Shown: one piece after another, positions 25,076 through 34,263 of the stretch | Layout of the letters: every line of letters begins with the position of its first letter | How positions within the stretch are numbered: the first letter of the stretch is position 1 | Source of the DNA: Nocardiopsis endophytica | GTDB taxonomy: Bacteria > Actinomycetota > Actinomycetes > Streptosporangiales > Streptosporangiaceae | Direction of reading: 5' to 3' | DNA length: 47,363 bases | NCBI RefSeq assembly: GCF_027706725.1 | Contig: NZ_JAQFWQ010000050.1 | Location: forward strand, 1 to 47,363 | Position numbers and translations under genes: made by a program | Notes under the pieces: generated by a model | Seen by the model: the letters and a program-made list of their open reading frames with translations, nothing else | What the model was told of the DNA's origin: nothing | Database searches by the model: none

Positions 25076-27126
25076 TGGGCGCCCTCCTGCGCGGGCAGGT
25101 CGTCGGGCAGCACGGCCACCCAGATGTCGCCGTGGAAGGCCCAGGGCGAGGACGGCGGCTCCATCAGGGTGCTCGGGTCCTGGTCGCTGCGCACGTGGAA
25201 GGGGTGTTCGAGCCGCGACCCCGGCGGCGCGTGGGACCGCAGCGGCTCCTCCTTCTCCGCCGCCAGGACGGGGGTGCGCCCCCGTTCGAGGACGCCCTCG
25301 ACCGCCCGGACCACGGCCGGGCCGTCCACCGCCGCGGCCACCGGCACGCCGCACATGCCGCGGATGAGCTGGCCGTAGTAGTGGCCGACGCCGTCGACCA
25401 GGACGACGCTGGCGTCCGGGGGGATCGCCGCGCACAGCCGCTCGGCGGCCCGGATCGTCCCGACGTCGGAGCGGTAGTCCAGCCCGCGCACCGACGTGGC
25501 CGCCGTCGGGGCGAGCACGGCGAGCGCGCCGACCACCGCGACGGCGGGCACCAGCACCCGGCCGGGGACGGTGCCGTCCGGCGGGGCCAGGTGCTCCAGG
25601 CGGCGCACCGCCCAGGCCAGGAACCAGACGGCCAGCAGCACGAACGCCGGGAGCACCAGCACCACCAGGCGCCGGGAGGCCCAGGGGTGGTCGGGGGTGA
25701 TCGCCGGGCGGGCGAGGGTGGCCGCCACCGACCAGGCCATGACCGCCAGGGGCAGCACCCAGTCCGGGGCGCGGCGCAGCAGCACGCGCCGGGTCAGCAG
25801 GCAGGCCCCGAGCGCGCCGAACAGCACCCCGCCCAGCCCCAGGTACCAGCCCACCCAGTACAGGCTCATGTCCTCGTAGTTGCGGTCCGGGTCGTGCGGT
25901 AGGCCCTCCAGGTCCTGCACCTGTCCGACGAAGTTCGCGGTGGCCTCGTCGCCGTGCCCGTAGGCGGGCCACAGCAGCGGGCGCAGGGCCAGGCCGACCA
26001 CGACCAGGGCGACCAGGAGCGCGGCGGCGGTCGGCAGCCACGGCGGGCGGTCGGTGCGCGGGACGCCGTGGCGCCACAGGACGGCGACGCCGACCGCGGT
26101 CGCGGCCACCACCGCCCCGCAGATCACCAGGAGCGGGTCCAGCGAGGCCGACAGGTGGTCGAGGTAGGGGCGGGACAGCCCGAACCCGGCCACCAGCCCG
26201 TACCCGGCGCCCACGGCCAGCCCGAGCGCCAGCGGCACCCCCTGCCCGCGCCGGGCGAGGACGAGCAGGCCGGCGATGGCCACGACCGGCAGCGCGTCGC
26301 GCAGCATGTCGATGCGCACCACCAGGCCCAGGCCGAACATCAGCCCGGCGGCGCCCGCCAGCAGGTGCGGGCGGCCCCACGGGCCGCGCAGCGGTACCCG
26401 CTCCGCCAGGGCGTCGACGGCGACCGCGAGCCCGCCGAGCATGAGGAGCTGGGCGACGGGTTCGCTGTAGGTGGAACGGCTCGCCCACTGTTCGGGCAGG
26501 GACGCGGCGAGCAGCAGCGCGGCCAGGGGCGCCCAGCGGGGACCGACCAGCCGGGCCGCCAGCCCGCCGAAGGCCAGCACGGCCAGCCCGCCGGCGACCG
26601 GCGGGACGAGCACCATGCCGGTGGGCCCGGCGATCCAGTACCCGACGGCGTACAGCAGCGGCGCCCCGGCGAGGAACTGGGGCCAGATCTCGTCGCCCAC
26701 CTGGTAGTAGGCGAGGCTGCCGTAGGTCAGGCCGGGGGCGTCGCCCGCGATGAGCTCGCGGCCCTGCGGGATCGGCAGCGAGCCGTGCTGCGCGATCCAG
26801 ATCGTGAACTGGGCGTAGGAGGCGGGGTCGCGCCGGATCACCAGCGCCTCGGAGTGGTAGGCGAGCTGGACGGCGGTGAAGGCCGCGGCGACGAGCAGCG
26901 TCGCGGCCACGGGCCACCAGGGCGGCGGGTCTCCTCTCGGTTGCGGGGTCCACCTGACGGCCGCATAGGCGGCGAGAGCGACGGCGGGAACCCCGGCGGC
27001 CAGCCCCGCGAGGGGGGTGAACCACCCGATCAGCAGTAGCGGGAAGGCCACGAGCAACCACCCCGCGAGTGCGAAGGCGGGCAGCACGGTGGCACGTGCC
27101 AATAGGCGTCCGGGATTGCGGGACAT
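25072..27126 (-). CDS. Polytopic membrane protein, probable GT-C type glycosyltransferase
   Basis: The 684-residue protein has about 12 membrane helices and a soluble C-terminal domain (about 560-684) that should face outside. After the first helices an outward loop contains IRRDPASYAQFTIWIAQHG, with an Asp placed like the catalytic Asp of GT-C enzymes, and conserved-looking SxxYSEPVAQ follows later. GT-C enzymes use lipid-phosphate sugars, fitting the adjacent polyprenyl-phosphate sugar synthase gene. The exact family is not certain. The ATG at 27126 has no Shine-Dalgarno; CACAGT lies seven bases upstream. Confidence 0.78.
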   Translation of the reverse strand: MSRNPGRLLARATVLPAFALAGWLLVAFPLLLIGWFTPLAGLAAGVPAVALAAYAAVRWTPQPRGDPPPWWPVAATLLVAAAFTAVQLAYHSEALVIRRDPASYAQFTIWIAQHGSLPIPQGRELIAGDAPGLTYGSLAYYQVGDEIWPQFLAGAPLLYAVGYWIAGPTGMVLVPPVAGGLAVLAFGGLAARLVGPRWAPLAALLLAASLPEQWASRSTYSEPVAQLLMLGGLAVAVDALAERVPLRGPWGRPHLLAGAAGLMFGLGLVVRIDMLRDALPVVAIAGLLVLARRGQGVPLALGLAVGAGYGLVAGFGLSRPYLDHLSASLDPLLVICGAVVAATAVGVAVLWRHGVPRTDRPPWLPTAAALLVALVVVGLALRPLLWPAYGHGDEATANFVGQVQDLEGLPHDPDRNYEDMSLYWVGWYLGLGGVLFGALGACLLTRRVLLRRAPDWVLPLAVMAWSVAATLARPAITPDHPWASRRLVVLVLPAFVLLAVWFLAWAVRRLEHLAPPDGTVPGRVLVPAVAVVGALAVLAPTAATSVRGLDYRSDVGTIRAAERLCAAIPPDASVVLVDGVGHYYGQLIRGMCGVPVAAAVDGPAVVRAVEGVLERGRTPVLAAEKEEPLRSHAPPGSRLEHPFHVRSDQDPSTLMEPPSSPWAFHGDIWVAVLPDDLPAQEGAQ

Positions 27127-27288
27127 GGACGTTACTGTGCCATCGAAGGCCCCTCAGGCCGATTCCGCCCCGCTGACCGCCCCGGAGGGGGCCGCGGGGA
27201 GAAGGGGGATGAGAGGGCCGCAAGGCAGGGCAAGCGGCCTTCCGCGCGAGGCCCATCGGGTGGCACGGGTGAGAGGCGTCTCTCGGCA

Positions 27289-27767
27289 GAAGCAGCCCAG
27301 TGGCGACAGAGGCTGGCGGCCCATGCGGCAGCGCTGTCGGCCACGGCGCGTGTGCGTGGTGGCCGCGATGGGCAGCGACGGAACGAGCGGGGCGGTTTCC
27401 GGGCCTACCAACCGTCCGTCTGGTCGCTCATGCCCCGGGCAGGCGGCTGGGCAGGTACCCCGCGCACGGGCTCCGCCCGGGCGGCGGGCCACCGGGGTGT
27501 CGGGCGAAGGCGGCGACGACACAGGCCCCGCAGCCCGTGCGGCAGCGTCGTCGGCCGTCCGGCGTGTGCGTGGTCGACGTGGTTGGCGGCGACGGCGGAA
27601 GCAGGGCGGTTCCCCGGCCCTGCCTGCCGTCCGCCAGGTTCCTCGCGGTCCGGGTGGGCGGCGGCTCGGCTGGTACCCCCGTGTTCGTGGCGCCCGTCGG
27701 CCCGGTGCGCCCCTGCCCGGCGATGATCTCGACAGAGGTGCTGTCATCCTGGCGGTTTTGACAGCAC
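27289..27767 (-). repeat. Right, inverted copy of the long repeat, two units
   Basis: Read on the minus strand this matches the left-end repeat from the palindrome (6-33 there) to the CTTCTGCCG end near 694. It holds two ~215-bp units instead of three. In the unit at 27385-27463 the outer stem (27387-27392 with 27458-27463) and the inner stem (27403-27409 with 27438-27444) are kept; the inner stem needs a G.U pair that exists only if the minus strand is the RNA. Nothing in it looks coding. Confidence 0.75.
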
Positions 27768-27786
27768 TTCCGTCGAGATCATCGCC
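27719..27786. repeat. 68-bp interrupted palindrome at the end of the long repeat
   Basis: The arms are GGCGATGATCTCGAC (27719-27733) plus GTGCTGTCA (27738-27746), and their exact complements at 27759-27767 and 27772-27786. Only a 4-base internal mismatch and a 12-base loop interrupt the fold. The left copy shows one arm at 6-33 and is cut by the window edge. It marks the boundary of the repeat. Confidence 0.8.
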
Positions 27787-27815
27787 GAGGGGGCGCGGGG
27801 GCGGACTTGGGTGGT

Positions 27816-27852
27816 GGAATCGACGCCTGATCTGCATAAAAGCGTCGATTTC
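27816..27852 (-). terminator. Hairpin downstream of the kinase gene
   Basis: AATCGACGC (27818-27826) pairs with GCGTCGATT (27842-27850) around a 15-base loop. It lies about 80 bases beyond the kinase stop. It may end that transcript or belong to the neighbouring repeat. Confidence 0.35.
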
Positions 27853-27930
27853 ACGACGCGGGATACCCGACCCCTTCACCTGCCGCCCTCCGCAAAGGGC
27901 ATACGGGCCGCTCGGCCGGTGCGGGGGCTC

Positions 27931-29436
27931 CTATTCTTCGCGGCGCATGGGGAGTTCTTCGCCCTGTGAGTCGGGGCCGTCGAAGTCGACCGTCAGCACG
28001 TCCGATTCCAGGGTGATCAGCGCCCCCCGCGGTGCCGGGGAGGTGCACTCCTCGCCCTGGCCGGAGTCGACCACCTCGGCCTCGTAGCCCTCGGCCGGGT
28101 CCTCCCAGCCGCGGACCAGGGTGAGCTCCAGGTAGCAGTCGTCGTCATCGGCGTTCTCCAGGACCGCCGAGCGCTCGCCCTCGTCGACCTGCATCTCCCA
28201 CAGGTCCACGCCGACGTTGCCCTGCCAGTCGCCCTCGAAGTCCGCGGTGAACGCCGGGGCGGGGATCGGCGCCGACGACGGCCCCGTCGGGGTCGGGGTC
28301 GGCGAGGCGGACGGCTCGTCGCCCGCGGACTCCTCCCCCGTGCCCTCCGTCGGTCCGGCGGCGCCTTCGGCGTCCTCGGGGCCGCCCTGGGCGCCCTGAA
28401 GCCACCCGGGGAGGAACAGCCCCGCCGCCAGGGCCAGCGCGGCCAGGGCCACCGCGCCGACGGCCACGGCGGCCCACCGGCCGGTGCGCCGCTCCGGCCC
28501 GCCGTGCGGGGGCGGGACCGGGGCGCCGTCGACACGGGTGGGGCCCGCGCCCGGGGCGCCCACGGGCACCGTGGCACCGGCCGCGCCCGCCACCAGGGTG
28601 GTCCGCGGGTCGGCGGCCTCCGGGGCGGTCTTGCGCCCCAGCAGCATCATCAGCAGGTCCTCGGTCTGCGGCCGCCGCTCCGGCTCCTTGGCCAGGGCCG
28701 CCACCACCATCGGGCGCAGCCGCTCGGGCACCCCCTCCACGTCGGGGACCCCGTGCAGCACCCGGTGCAGCACCTCGGGCACGGTGTTCCCGGCGAAGGG
28801 CAGCCTCCCGGTGGCGGCGAAGGCGGTGACCGCGCCCCAGGCGAACACGTCGGCGGACGGCCCCACCCCGGTGCCGGAGATCTGCTCGGGCGCCATGAAC
28901 GCCGGGGTGCCGATGGCGGTGGCCGTGCGGGCCCCGTCGGCCAGCGGCACCTGCGCCACCCCGAAGTCGATGACCCGCGCGCCGCCCTGCGCCAGCAGCA
29001 CGTTGTCGGGCTTGAGGTCCCGGTGGACGATCCCCGCCTCGTGCACCGCCACCAGCGCGGTCGCCGTGTTGACCGCCAGCCGCTCCAGGTCGCCGCCGGT
29101 CAGCGGCCCTTCCGTGCGCACCGCCTCGGACAGCGACGGCCCCTCCACGTACTCGCTGGCGATGTAGGGCGGGTCCGCGGCGAAGTCGGCCCCGAGCACC
29201 GCCGCCGTGCAGAACGACGCCACCCGGCGGGCCGCCTCGGCCTCGCGGGTGAAGCGCTCCCGCATCGCGGGGTCCTCCAGCGCCCGGGCGCCCAGGGTCT
29301 TGACGGCCGCGCGGGTGCCGTCGGGCGCCTCGCCCAGGTAGACGACGCCCTGGCCGCCCTCGCCGAGGCGGCCGGTGATCCGGTAGGGCCCGACCCGGCG
29401 CGGGTCGGACTCGGTGAGGGGTCGGGGCTCGGGCAC
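27931..29436 (-). CDS. Membrane Ser/Thr protein kinase, PknB-like
   Basis: The 501-residue protein has a complete eukaryote-type kinase domain (about residues 15-265): Gly loop GEGGQG (25-30), Lys46 in AAVKTL, catalytic HRDLKPDN (Asp140), DFG at 157-159 and APE at 182-184. A Pro-rich juxtamembrane stretch leads to one membrane helix (about 321-343). The outside region has an acidic Ser/Thr/Pro linker and a small domain (about 395-501) with two cysteines; it lacks PASTA repeats. It would sense an external cue and phosphorylate cytoplasmic targets. The GTG start has GGAGGA eight bases upstream. It is divergent from the TIGR03089/LCP pair, so wall synthesis is a possible target. Confidence 0.92.
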   Translation of the reverse strand: MPEPRPLTESDPRRVGPYRITGRLGEGGQGVVYLGEAPDGTRAAVKTLGARALEDPAMRERFTREAEAARRVASFCTAAVLGADFAADPPYIASEYVEGPSLSEAVRTEGPLTGGDLERLAVNTATALVAVHEAGIVHRDLKPDNVLLAQGGARVIDFGVAQVPLADGARTATAIGTPAFMAPEQISGTGVGPSADVFAWGAVTAFAATGRLPFAGNTVPEVLHRVLHGVPDVEGVPERLRPMVVAALAKEPERRPQTEDLLMMLLGRKTAPEAADPRTTLVAGAAGATVPVGAPGAGPTRVDGAPVPPPHGGPERRTGRWAAVAVGAVALAALALAAGLFLPGWLQGAQGGPEDAEGAAGPTEGTGEESAGDEPSASPTPTPTGPSSAPIPAPAFTADFEGDWQGNVGVDLWEMQVDEGERSAVLENADDDDCYLELTLVRGWEDPAEGYEAEVVDSGQGEECTSPAPRGALITLESDVLTVDFDGPDSQGEELPMRREE

Positions 29437-29623
29437 GGCTACGGTCCTCCCGGGGGTCTTCGGTGCACTCTGCGACGCTATCCGACCGCCGCGCAGGGCC
29501 GCCCCGCCCGCTGCCCCGCACGTCCCGGCGTGAACAGGGGCCGACGCGGGAGTAGCATGTCCGCAGCCCCGCCCCTCCCCCACCCGTCCCGGCGGGGCCG
29601 CCGAACCAGCGGAGGACCCTCCT

Positions 29624-30436
29624 GTGCCCGCGGACACCCCTGCGCTCATGTGGCGCGCCGCCCACGACGCCGATCCGTCCCGCCCCTTCGTGACGGCCTA
29701 CGACGGACCCGTCGGCGGCCGGGTGGAGCTGTCCGGCGCCACGTTCGGCAACTGGGTCGCCAAGACGGCGAACATGCTGGTCGACGGGATCGGAGCGGTC
29801 CCGGGCGAGCGCGTGGCCCTCGCCCTCCCGGTGCACTGGCAGTCGCTGGCCTGGCTGGTGGCGTGCTGGTCGGCCGGGGCCGTCCCGGTGCTGCCGGACG
29901 GACCCGGCGCCGTGCCCGCGGCCGACATCGCCGTGGCCGACGCCGACCGGATCGGTGCCGCCCTGGACTCCGGTGCGCGCGAGGCGGTCGCCGCCTCCCT
30001 CCACCCCCTGGGCGCGCCGCTGCCCGACTGCCCGCCGGCGGCCCTCGACTACGCCGATGAGGTGCGCGGATACGGGGACCACCACACGCCCGCGCCCGCC
30101 GCCTCCGACCCGGGGCACCCCGCCCTGGAGTCGGGGGGACGGACGTTCACCGCGGCCGAGCTGGCCGGGGCCGCCCGGGACCTGGCCCGGGCCTGGGAGC
30201 TGGCCGACGGGGACCGTGTGGCCATCATCACCTCGGCGCAGGAGCCCCTGGGGGCCCTGGGACCGGACCTGTCCCGGTTCCTCGCCCCCCTCTCCCGCGC
30301 GGTCCCGCTGGTCCTCACCCCGGGTATCGATTCGGCTAACCTGCAATCACGGCTTGATATGGAGCGCGCCACGGCCCTCGTCGGCGCACCGCCCGGCACC
30401 CCCGCGCCTTCGGGCGGCATCCGGCCACTGTCCTGA
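29624..30436 (+). CDS. TIGR03089-family protein (truncated AMP-binding enzyme-like)
   Basis: The 270-residue protein resembles only the N-terminal part of acyl-CoA synthetases (FGNWVAKTANMLVDG, GERVALALPVHWQS, LVACWSAGAVPVLPD). It lacks the ATP-binding and C-terminal domains, so it cannot be a normal ligase. This fits the actinobacterial family TIGR03089, which in mycobacteria (Rv3268) lies beside an LCP gene (Rv3267), as here. The last 40 residues diverge. The GTG start has GGAGGA seven bases upstream. It ends 20 bases before the LCP gene, so both are probably one transcript. Function unknown. Confidence 0.85.
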   Translation: MPADTPALMWRAAHDADPSRPFVTAYDGPVGGRVELSGATFGNWVAKTANMLVDGIGAVPGERVALALPVHWQSLAWLVACWSAGAVPVLPDGPGAVPAADIAVADADRIGAALDSGAREAVAASLHPLGAPLPDCPPAALDYADEVRGYGDHHTPAPAASDPGHPALESGGRTFTAAELAGAARDLARAWELADGDRVAIITSAQEPLGALGPDLSRFLAPLSRAVPLVLTPGIDSANLQSRLDMERATALVGAPPGTPAPSGGIRPLS

Positions 30437-30456
30437 CGTCCACCCATTGGTTCCCG

Positions 30457-31914
30457 ATGCCGAGAAAACGCCCCTCCACACGCGGCTCCACGCGGGGTCA
30501 CGCCGCAGCCCGGCGGGCGGTGTCGCCCGCGCGGATCATCGCAATGGTCTCCACCGGCCTGGTCATCGTCAGCCTGCTGACCGGGTACGGGGTCTACTTC
30601 AACATCTACAACAAGATCAACCAGGAGGAGATCGACTTCGACGAGTGGGGCGACCGCCCCTCCCGGGTCGACGGGGTCATGAACATCATGATCATCGGCT
30701 CCGACGTGCGCAGCGGTGACAACGCCGCCTACGGCGACGCCGAGGGCGAGCGCCCGGACACCCTGGCGATCGCGCACATCTCCCCCGAGAAGAAGGCCGC
30801 CACCGTCGTCAACATCCCCCGGGACTCCATCGTCGACCAGCCCGCCTGCGAGCCCAAGGGCGACAAGCCCGGCCAGCAGGCGCACACCGCCATGATCGGC
30901 GAGGCGATGAACAACGGCGGGGTCGAGTGCCTGTGGAAGACCGTCGAGTCGCTCACCGACGTGCACATCGACCACTTCGTCAGCGTCGACTTCACCGGGT
31001 TCAAGGAGATGGTCGACGCCCTGGGCGGGGTCACCATGTGCATCCCCGAGCCGATCCAGGACAAGAACGCCGGCCACCTGGACCTCCAGGCCGGTGAGCA
31101 GAAGCTGGACGGCGAGGAGGCCCTGGGCTATGTGCGCTCCCGCAAGGGCCAGGGCGACGGCAGCGACCTGTCGCGCATCAGCCGCCAGCAGGACTTCATG
31201 GGCGCCATGCTCAAGACGGTGATGAGCGGGGACGTGCTGTCCAGCCCCACCACGCTCAACTCCTTCCTCGGCTCGGTCGCCGACTCGCTGACCACCGACG
31301 ACGGCCTGACGGTGTCCACCATGGGCGACATCGCCGTGGCCATGCGCGAGGTGGACCTGGACGACATCGAGTTCATCACGGTGCCCAACGGCCCGCACCC
31401 GGCCGACCCGAACCGGGTGGCCTGGTCCGAGCCGAAGGCCTCGGAGCTGTGGCAGCAGGTCGCCAGCGACGAGATCGGCGGCGGGTCCAAGGACGAGGGC
31501 GGCGGATCCGGCGGCGGCGGAGGCGGCGAGGAGGAGAAGGTCGACCCGTCCCAGGTGTCGGTCGAGGTGCTCAACGGCACCTCCATCCCCGGCCTGGCCG
31601 ACGAGGTCTCGACCGGCCTGACCACCCGCGGCTTCCAGCCCGCGGGCACCGGCAACCCGACCGGGCAGGTCCCGCCGGAGACGACGGTCTACTACGGGCC
31701 GGGCCAGGAGGCCGCCGCCAAGGCGGTCGCCAAGACCTTCACCAACGGCACCACCGAGGAGAACGCGGCCCTGGCCGACACCCTGCAGGTGGTCGTCTCC
31801 CAGGACTGGGACGGCTTCAAGGCCTCCTCCGGCGGGGGCGGCGGCAGCGGTGGCGGGGGCGGCTCCGGCATCGACTCCAAGAGCGCCTCCGACGCCAAGG
31901 TCGCCTGCGGCTGA
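30457..31914 (+). CDS. LytR-CpsA-Psr (LCP) cell-wall glycopolymer ligase
   Basis: The 485-residue protein has a short basic cytoplasmic start, one membrane helix (about 27-50), an LCP domain (about 75-290) and a C-terminal LytR_C domain (about 360-445), with Gly-rich linkers before and after it. LCP hallmarks are IMIIGSDVRSGD, RPDTLAIAHI, VVNIPRDS and the Arg-rich YVRSRKGQGDGSDLSRISRQQ region that binds the lipid pyrophosphate. LCP enzymes attach wall polymers (teichoic acids, arabinogalactan, capsule) from undecaprenyl carriers to peptidoglycan. There is no good Shine-Dalgarno before the ATG; coupling to the preceding gene is likely. Confidence 0.94.
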   Translation: MPRKRPSTRGSTRGHAAARRAVSPARIIAMVSTGLVIVSLLTGYGVYFNIYNKINQEEIDFDEWGDRPSRVDGVMNIMIIGSDVRSGDNAAYGDAEGERPDTLAIAHISPEKKAATVVNIPRDSIVDQPACEPKGDKPGQQAHTAMIGEAMNNGGVECLWKTVESLTDVHIDHFVSVDFTGFKEMVDALGGVTMCIPEPIQDKNAGHLDLQAGEQKLDGEEALGYVRSRKGQGDGSDLSRISRQQDFMGAMLKTVMSGDVLSSPTTLNSFLGSVADSLTTDDGLTVSTMGDIAVAMREVDLDDIEFITVPNGPHPADPNRVAWSEPKASELWQQVASDEIGGGSKDEGGGSGGGGGGEEEKVDPSQVSVEVLNGTSIPGLADEVSTGLTTRGFQPAGTGNPTGQVPPETTVYYGPGQEAAAKAVAKTFTNGTTEENAALADTLQVVVSQDWDGFKASSGGGGGSGGGGGSGIDSKSASDAKVACG

Positions 31915-31944
31915 CCCCGTCGGCCGGGCCGGCGGCGGAACGGA

Positions 31945-31978
31945 ACGGGCCCGCACCCCCTCGGGGGTGCGGGCCCGT
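31945..31978. terminator. Bidirectional terminator between LCP and glycosyltransferase genes
   Basis: ACGGGCCCGCACCCCC (31945-31960) pairs with 31963-31978 in a perfect 16-bp stem with a two-base centre. It lies between the convergent ends of the genes stopping at 31914 and 32004. Confidence 0.75.
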
Positions 31979-32003
31979 CGCCGTCCGTGTGCGCGCCCCG
32001 GTC

Positions 32004-34253
32004 CTAGGCCGGAACCGCCTTGGGCAGGTCGACCGGCTCGGGGACCGTGCCCTCGACGATCAGGTCGGTCCACATCCGGCACACCTTGCCCAGCGCGTAG
32101 TTGTCCCGGATCTCGGCCTGGGCCGCGCGCCGCGCCGCGTCGAAGCGCCCCTCGGCCACCGTCGCGTGGATCGCCTCGGCCATCGCCGCCGGGTCCTCGT
32201 GCAGCCACCGGTGCGAGTAGATGGTGTCGGCCCCCGGCCAGGTCAGCACCGCCGGGACGCCCCCCGACGCGGCGCACTCGGCCGGCGCCAGGTGGAAGCT
32301 CTCGTCGTCGCTGGTGGACAGCGTGAAGCCGATCCGCCGCAGCCAGGCGGCCACGTCCGGGCCGAACGGGTCGAACACCACCCCGCCGGCCAGCAGCGGG
32401 TCGCGGCGCAGCTCCCGGTAGGCGCGCTCGTAGTACTCGCGCTCCTCGGGCCGGTTCCAGATCCACCAGTAGTCCCAGGGCTGCTTGGACTTGACCGCCA
32501 GGGTGAACCGGCGGTCCCGGCGGCGCAGCTCGCGCAGCACCTCCAGGCCCCGGTCGATCCGCTTGCGGGACGGCGCGATGCCGATCATGCCCAGGGTGTA
32601 CTCGGCCCCCGGCAGCTTGGGCCGGTCCAGCTGCTCGGTGTCCACCCAGTTGGGCAGCACCACGACCTTGTCGGTCGGCCACCCGGCCAGCTCCCGGGTG
32701 AGCTGGGCGTAGTAGGGGCTGACGCAGATGACCGCGTCCACCTTCTCGATGTCGAGCTTGCGCGGCCACTCGGCGTACAGCTCGAACCGGTGCAGCCGCA
32801 CCAGCAGCCGCTGCCCCGGCCGCTTGTGCTCGGCGTAGAACAGCGCGTTGGGGCCGCACCACTCGCAGATCACCACGTCCGCCCAGGAGGCCAGCTCCTT
32901 GCTGCGGTACTGGTCGTGGGCGCGCAGCGACTCCCACTCGTCCAGGCGCACGTCCAGCCCGGGCAGCGAGGTCAGGTGCTCGGCCAGCCGGGTGAAGAAC
33001 TTCAGGTCGTGCCCGGCGATGACCACCTTGAGCGGGCGGCGCGGGTCGGTGCCCTCGGGCCCGCTCGGGCAGGCCGCGTCCAGGTAGGCGCCGAGCCGCT
33101 CGGCGGCGCGCTCCAGGGTGAAGCGGGCGGCCGCGGCCCGGCACCGCTCGGCGGCCTCGGCGCGCGGCGCCGGGTCGGCGGCGAGCGCCAGCAGGTCGGC
33201 CACCTCGTCGGTGTCGGCCCCCGGCTCGGTGAACAGGGGGTAGTCCTCGCCGAGCAGCGCCTCGTGCATGGGGGTGCGGTTGAGCACCACCGGCAGCCCG
33301 AGCGCCCCCATCTCCAGCACCTTGGTGGACAGCTCCAGGCTGGCGTCCATCTCCTCGTCGCGCCAGGACAGCCCGACGTGGCACCCGGCGGCCAGGCGCA
33401 GGGCCTCGGCGCGCGGCACGCCGCCGTGCGCGACCAGGCCCTCGCCGCCCTCCAGGGCCTTGCCCATCCTCTTGGCCCACTCCGGGGAGTCCCGGTGCAC
33501 CTTGTCGCCGACCATGTGCAGCTCGGCGGCGACGCCGCGGTCCTTCAGGGCCCCGGGCAGCCCGGTCATCTCCAGGGTGTTCCACCGGGGCGCGAACTTG
33601 CCGGTGTAGACCAGGCGCAGCGGACCGTCGACGGCGGCGGGCGGGGCCGCCTGGGGCGCCCCCTCCTCCAGCACCACCACCGGCGGGAAGAGCACGCTCT
33701 TGCCGCAGGCGGCGGGCACCGCGCTCTCCAGGAAGCTCCGCAGCTCCTCGGTCTGGCACAGCACGAAGCGGGAGGCCACCGCGATGTCGGTGAGCTCGGA
33801 GACCGCGCCGGCGGTCAGCTCGGGCACGCTCTGCGGAACGTCGGTCAGGTAGGTCCACAGCCGCCCGCTCAGGCGCTCGCTCTGCGCGGCGAGCACCGCG
33901 AGCCGCCGCCCGCGCACCACCACCAGGTCGTAGGCGTGCTCGGCGTCCAGCCGCTCCAGCAGCTCCACCGCCTGCTCGGGGGTGAGCCCGCGCGGGCCCA
34001 GACCCTCCAGCAGCCCCTCCTCGTAGGGGCGGCGCAGGGCCACCGCCGGGTCGCGCTCCAGCGGCGCCGTCAGCCGGTCGGTGGAGACCTCGGCCTTGAG
34101 GAGCAGCGTGGGCGCGCACCCCGCGGCGGCCAGCGCCTGCACCATGGACTGCGCCCACACCGCGGAGCCGTCCATGATGTTCATGTCGACGTCGCCGTAC
34201 ACCAGGGCCCGCAGCCCGCGCCCCGCTTCCGGGGGGCCTTGCCGATTGTCCAC
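32004..34253 (-). CDS. Tandem double GT4-type glycosyltransferase
   Basis: The 749-residue protein has two GT-B glycosyltransferase modules in one chain. Module 1 (about residues 10-385) shows YGDVDMNIMDGSAVWAQSM, LVYTGKFAPRWNT and STKVLEMGALGLPVVLNRT. Module 2 (about 395-749) shows KVVIAGHDLKFFTRLAEHL, ICEWCGPNALFYAEHK, GMIGIAPSRKRIDRGLEVL and HLAPAECAASGGVPAVLTW. The two modules may add successive sugars, or one may be non-catalytic. The GTG at 34253 is preferred: AAGGGAAG sits just before it and it starts 10 bases after the previous stop; the frame from 34310 runs into that gene. It is the last gene of an operon with the 2-epimerase gene. Confidence 0.85.
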   Translation of the reverse strand: MDNRQGPPEAGRGLRALVYGDVDMNIMDGSAVWAQSMVQALAAAGCAPTLLLKAEVSTDRLTAPLERDPAVALRRPYEEGLLEGLGPRGLTPEQAVELLERLDAEHAYDLVVVRGRRLAVLAAQSERLSGRLWTYLTDVPQSVPELTAGAVSELTDIAVASRFVLCQTEELRSFLESAVPAACGKSVLFPPVVVLEEGAPQAAPPAAVDGPLRLVYTGKFAPRWNTLEMTGLPGALKDRGVAAELHMVGDKVHRDSPEWAKRMGKALEGGEGLVAHGGVPRAEALRLAAGCHVGLSWRDEEMDASLELSTKVLEMGALGLPVVLNRTPMHEALLGEDYPLFTEPGADTDEVADLLALAADPAPRAEAAERCRAAAARFTLERAAERLGAYLDAACPSGPEGTDPRRPLKVVIAGHDLKFFTRLAEHLTSLPGLDVRLDEWESLRAHDQYRSKELASWADVVICEWCGPNALFYAEHKRPGQRLLVRLHRFELYAEWPRKLDIEKVDAVICVSPYYAQLTRELAGWPTDKVVVLPNWVDTEQLDRPKLPGAEYTLGMIGIAPSRKRIDRGLEVLRELRRRDRRFTLAVKSKQPWDYWWIWNRPEEREYYERAYRELRRDPLLAGGVVFDPFGPDVAAWLRRIGFTLSTSDDESFHLAPAECAASGGVPAVLTWPGADTIYSHRWLHEDPAAMAEAIHATVAEGRFDAARRAAQAEIRDNYALGKVCRMWTDLIVEGTVPEPVDLPKAVPA

Positions 34254-34263
34254 GTCTTCCCTT

